In this document: in pieces, positions 60,822 to 64,000 of the stretch | Position numbering within the stretch: the first letter of the stretch is position 1 | Layout: each line of letters opens with the position of its first letter | Assembly: GCA_028023455.1 (NCBI GenBank) | Contig: JAQFVV010000001.1 | Coordinates: 23,921,401 to 23,985,400 of the forward strand | Direction of reading: 5' to 3' | DNA: 64,000 nucleotides | Source of the DNA: Epiperipatus broadwayi | Lineage: Eukaryota; Onychophora; Udeonychophora; Euonychophora; Peripatidae | The notes under the pieces: generated by a model | Seen by the model: the letters and a program-made list of their open reading frames with translations, nothing else | What the model was told of the DNA's origin: nothing | Databases searched by the model: none | Translations under genes and position numbers: made by a program

Positions 60822-61315
60822 TAATGCAAAAATAAAAACAAAACAAAATCTTTTTTTTTTTAAATATTATTTTTTATTAACATATACAAATTAAATGATA
60901 ATAATAAATGTAAAATAAAATAAACAAATTACAATTTGATTCGTGTTTTTTATTTTGCTTTATTAGAAAAATCAATTTTCTATCGGAGATGTTTTTACTG
61001 GGGTTATGGCTTTACCACTATTTTTACTTCACATAGAATGACAACAAAAAGTAAAAGTTGTTATGGTTAGGCTTAGGGTTAGTTTTAGGGTTAGGTTTAG
61101 GGTTAGTTTTAGGGTTAGATTTAGGGTTAGTTTTAGGGTTAGGTTTAGGGTTAGTTTTAGGGTTAGATTTAGGGTTAGTTTTAGGGTTAGGTTTAGGTTT
61201 AGTGTTCTGTTGTTTGTAATGCTAAAATAAAAAATATCAAAATCGTATTTTTGTAAATATTTTTTTTAGTAACATCTATAAAATAAATGATAACAATAAA
61301 TGTAAATTATATTCA
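60822..61315. repeat. Direct repeats flanking a telomere-like array
   Basis: TTTGTAATGCAAAAATAAAA (60822) and TTTGTAATGCTAAAATAAAA (61213) start two copies, 391 bases apart. Both continue through ATATT(A/T)TTTTTT(A/T)TTA, AACATATACA/AACATCTATA and AAATGATAA(T/C)AATAAATGTAAA. The telomere-like array lies between the copies, so array and flank form one larger repeat unit. Confidence 0.8.
61064..61202 (+). repeat. Interstitial TTAGGG-derived array with 24/48-bp higher order
   Basis: The array is built from hexamers in the fixed order TTAGGG, TTAGTT, TTAGGG, then alternately TTAGGT or TTAGAT. That gives a 24-bp unit and a 48-bp superunit, just under three superunits in all. Half of the hexamers are exact TTAGGG. 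Confidence 0.9.
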
Positions 61316-62773
61316 ATAAAGTATAACCATAGTCAGAGAAAAAAAAGAAAATGAAACTTTTTTAAACAACAATAAAAATGTCTTCTTTACTTATTAATCA
61401 TGTTTATAATATATGCTTTTTATGAAATTTATAAAAAAAACCGTGCAAAAATTGTACTTTTTTTACTGGATATTTTTGTGTTACCGCTTTTTTACTTCAA
61501 AAATATACACACGGTAGAATCTTGTTTGTCTCATGGAATGTTACAAACAGTACGTTACTTGACACATTACCTAATTCCAACTCACTTTACACATATATCT
61601 TGTCAACATTTTCCCAATTAAAACTTCAATACAGTACAGTGTAAAAAGTCTGATAATTATTACTTTACAAAATCTGAACATTTCAATACTTTAAAATAAA
61701 AAAAACCCAATAAAAAGAACATTTCCATCCAATTCAAAAAAACACACCCTCTCACCAAGCCATAACCATTTTAGAAACTGTGCAATATTCGGAAAATGTA
61801 TTTGCTGCGATGCGACATACATGCTGTACTGCAATGCGACATAGTGGCCTGCAATCTGTAGCACAACAAAAAAGTTATAGAAAATGCGGGTTTGAACGTG
61901 TCGGACACGGAAACGGCATTTTTATGTGTTTTAGCACGAAAACGGCGCCATAGAGTGGTGTCTTTAGCTATAAGACTAGTACCCTGGATATTAATAGTAT
62001 ATGTTTGGAATGGGTTCAAATATCAAAAAGAAAGTAAATTGGTTAATAAAAATAATTTAATTTATTTACAATAATAAATAATCATTGTTTATATTCACAA
62101 CCACTACAATATAAAGGAAGTAAATAAATTTTTAAAAATACAAAATATTGGATTGAATAAATATAAACATATTTAAGACCTTACAGTTAAATAAATCCAA
62201 TCCTGATTGTGATTATCTTCTTTAGATATCAGTGACAGTGGATAGTGTTTTTGAATCTCATTAGAGATAGATATATGGTACATCTTATGGCAGAGCTCAA
62301 ATTATTTTCTTACTGCACAGTTTTCTTTTTTAAAGCAAGTGACATGACTTTCTATACAATTTTAATGTTTATAATAATCACAGTTTCAGTACTTTTAACT
62401 GATATGTCTTTGATTTTACTAGCCACATATGGAAAATAGTTTTTTGCTACATAATATTGTCATTTTGGTTGTGTGAGATGTATTCAAAAATACTCTTAAA
62501 CAGCCCATAATGTAAAGCTATCTGGATTATTTTACAGGAGAATGTTTTAACTAGCAGTATTTCCCTTTAATGGCTATTTCTCCATTCTCCAAACCAATTA
62601 GACTGCCTTTTCAATTCCATAATCAAGTGTTAATAATAATAAATTATTGCCTTTTCCCAGAGATATTTATACCTTTTGTCAGCATAACATGTTTATAACA
62701 TGTAATACTAAATTAAAAATCCGAAAAAATGTTTCTTCTTTTCTTTAAAAAATATAGTCCATAAAAACCAATA
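61316..62773. other. A+T-rich sequence with a small GC-richer pocket; no gene recognised
   Basis: The pocket at 61790-61980 holds two GCGATGCGACATA/GCAATGCGACATA repeats (61806 and 61831), an ACGTGTCGGACACGG palindrome and CGAAAACGGCGCC. It also shares GCATTTTTATGTGTTTT with 1.94 kb. Open frames of 60-82 codons lie on both strands, but none resembles a known family. Confidence 0.45.
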
Positions 62774-62853
62774 TTTATCAAATATAGATTCACCAATCAA
62801 TTTCTTTAAAAAACTTGTTCTTTATTTAACTATATAAAATTTACATTCAATAA

Positions 62854-62897
62854 GCAACGTTTCGACTATTTCTATCCTTATAGTCTTTTTCAAGCCA
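62854..62897 (-). ncRNA. Decayed hammerhead motif in the left PLE terminal repeat
   Basis: The same sequence as the right copy (63535-63578), on the minus strand: stem II GACUAU..AUAGUC, GAAA, ACGU. It shares the same two core changes. Confidence 0.5.
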
Positions 62898-62977
62898 CTA
62901 AGAAAAATACAAACAATATTATCAATAAATAATAAATAAATAAATACACAAATAAAACAAAAATTAAAATTAAAAAT

Positions 62978-63217
62978 ACAAAGGAGGGTAAAAGTATTTC
63001 TTATATTGGAAATACTAAGAATAAATTAGAAACAAGGTTAAAACAACATTTATCTGATAGAAAATCTGCAATTTATTTTCATAGGTGTAAATTTGGTCAT
63101 ACTGATTACAAAATTGAACTTTTGGAAACTGTAAATAATTATAAAGAAAGGTTTTTAAAGGAAAATTTTTACATTAAGGAATTTAAACCATATATGAATA
63201 GAAAACTGATAGATTAA
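62978..63217 (+). pseudogene. PLE GIY-YIG endonuclease domain, 5'-truncated
   Basis: About 79 codons to a stop at 63215. SISYIGNTKNKLETRLKQHL shows the second half of the GIY-YIG signature (YIG), the T-K turn and the Arg-containing helix. FHRCKFGHTDYKIELLE is the middle block with the conserved H. YKERFLKENFYIKEFKP carries the E and the closing helix. In PLEs this domain follows the reverse transcriptase and nicks target DNA. Here it is the only coding part left, in frame and without stops, but the GIY half and everything before it are gone. Confidence 0.8.
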
Positions 63218-63450
63218 GATAACAATTAATGACTAGTTTGAGGAATTTTATCCATTTAAATAATTTAATTGTTAGTTATAAATAAAAAGGGTTTTTATTT
63301 CTTTGAGATTTTTTTGTTGGATTTTTGGGGAAGGTAATATTTTATATTTTTATATATATTTTTATTTTATTTTTTATTTTTTTTTTTATTTTTTATTCTA
63401 TTTTATATTTTATTTTTTATTCTATTTTATTTTTATTTTTATTTTATATT
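63218..63450. other. T-rich 3' region of the PLE relic
   Basis: Low-complexity T/A sequence between the nuclease stop and the right terminal repeat. The frame over it (63325-63609) is a by-product of T-richness. Confidence 0.5.
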
Positions 63451-63534
63451 TGTATTTTTAATTTTAATTTTTGTTTTATTTGTGTATTTATTTATTTATT
63501 ATTTATTGATAATATTGTTTGTATTTTTCTTAGT

Positions 63535-63578
63535 GGCTTGAAAAAGACTATAAGGATAGAAATAGTCGAAACGTTGCT
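63535..63578 (+). ncRNA. Decayed hammerhead motif in the right PLE terminal repeat
   Basis: Stem II is a perfect six-pair GACUAU/AUAGUC. It is followed by GAAA and ACGU-U, which is the PLE arrangement with a self-complementary stem III. The core before stem II reads UUGAAAA where CUGANGA is needed (C3 to U, G8 to A), and stem I has about three pairs. Probably inactive. Confidence 0.55.
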
Positions 63579-63657
63579 TATTGAATGTAACTTTTATATA
63601 GTTAAATAAAGAACAAGTTTTTTAAAGAAATTGGTTGGTGAATCTATATTTGATAAA

Positions 63658-64000
63658 CATGTAATACATAGTTAATTTCATATTAAGTTATATCAGAATG
63701 CTTTTTACACAATATCTTTATCCAGAATTAAAGAGCAGATTTAATATGTTTTTAAAAATCATGTTTTTCATACATATTTTTACATTATATGATTATTATA
63801 TAAATGTTTGTTTGTTTTTTTAGAAATAGTTTTCTCTTTATTTACATTAACAATTGAAAGAAAAAAAAATCATGGTTGAACTTTGAAATTCATTCTCTAA
63901 TATTCCCAATTTTATTGCTTTATAATTTTTAATAACATATTGAAATTTTGCCATTCACTTTACTACAAAAAAGGCAAATTATTTTTTGAATTTATCTCAG
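63658..64000. other. A+T-rich sequence, nothing recognised
   Basis: No supported feature up to the window end. Confidence 0.45.

Larger units (their letters stand above)
62774..63657 (+). mobile_element. Penelope-like element relic: GIY-YIG fragment between inverted terminal repeats
   Basis: The inverted repeats (62774-62980 and 63451-63657) are nearly identical; for example TTTATCAAATATAGATTCAC on the left is answered on the right. They enclose about 470 bases that include a GIY-YIG coding fragment. Inverted or direct long terminal repeats with hammerhead motifs are characteristic of PLEs. Each repeat carries a decayed hammerhead facing away from the centre on the right and towards it on the left. 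The reverse transcriptase is missing. No target duplication is clear. Confidence 0.75.

Noticed and set aside
63325-63609. 94-codon hydrophobic frame as a membrane protein
   Set aside because: It runs across a T-rich low-complexity tract and into a PLE terminal repeat.

Overview
This is a gene-poor, very A+T-rich stretch of an animal nuclear genome, probably a non-insect invertebrate. The signs are dense homopolymer and TA-rich runs, no operons or bacterial signals, a degenerate TTAGGG telomere-type array at about 61.1 kb, and a mix of Ty3/gypsy, LINE, Penelope-like (PLE), Merlin, hAT and pogo-type elements. I found no intact host protein gene. Every coding trace I can identify is a broken transposon gene.

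Layout. 0-0.5 kb holds an inverted copy of a hammerhead-bearing repeat, followed by tandem repeats (0.74-1.4 and 2.65-2.85 kb) and several GC-richer islands of unknown nature (4.1, 4.9, 5.8 kb). 7.0-11.3 kb is one 4.3-kb Merlin transposon with unusually long terminal inverted repeats and a frameshifted transposase. 11.3-24.7 kb is mostly featureless, with a foldback (14.8 kb), local duplications and a weak LTR-like pair (20.5/22.4 kb). 24.7-27.3 kb carries a LINE 3' fragment and two further Merlin relics. 29.2-30.5 kb is the best-preserved hammerhead element. 30.9-37.2 kb has two decayed gypsy elements with LTRs. 37.7-39.1 kb is a 362-bp tandem/inverted repeat with a hAT MITE inside it. 39.3-40.4 kb is a second LINE fragment. 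41-42.7 kb holds another hammerhead-family copy and an LTR with a nested foldback. 46-50 kb has four more family members and a PLE relic. 55.8 kb has a hammerhead-bearing foldback. 57-60.3 kb has a reversed gypsy LTR and a pogo-like MITE. 62.8-63.7 kb is a PLE GIY-YIG fragment between inverted terminal repeats.

The most interesting signal is a repeat family of about 457 bp per unit. Its full-length copies carry a textbook minimal type I hammerhead ribozyme: stem I of 6 bp, CUGANGA, stem II, GAAA, a tiny stem III and the cleavage triplet GUC. Copies occur head-to-tail and as large palindromes, and are flanked by target-site duplications of 9-18 bp. In the best palindrome the apex is the ribozyme core and both arms end at the cleavage triplet. 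A second, unrelated foldback at 55.8 kb also carries a complete hammerhead, and the PLE relic at 62.8-63.7 kb carries a decayed one. In all three families the short stem III segment is self-complementary (ACUAGU, AUAU, ACGU), as expected if the ribozymes act as dimers. Together with PLE enzyme relics in the same window, this looks like a retrozyme-type system: non-autonomous, ribozyme-processed RNAs probably mobilised by PLE machinery. The ribozyme geometry is read directly from the sequence; activity, circular RNA and PLE dependence are inference.
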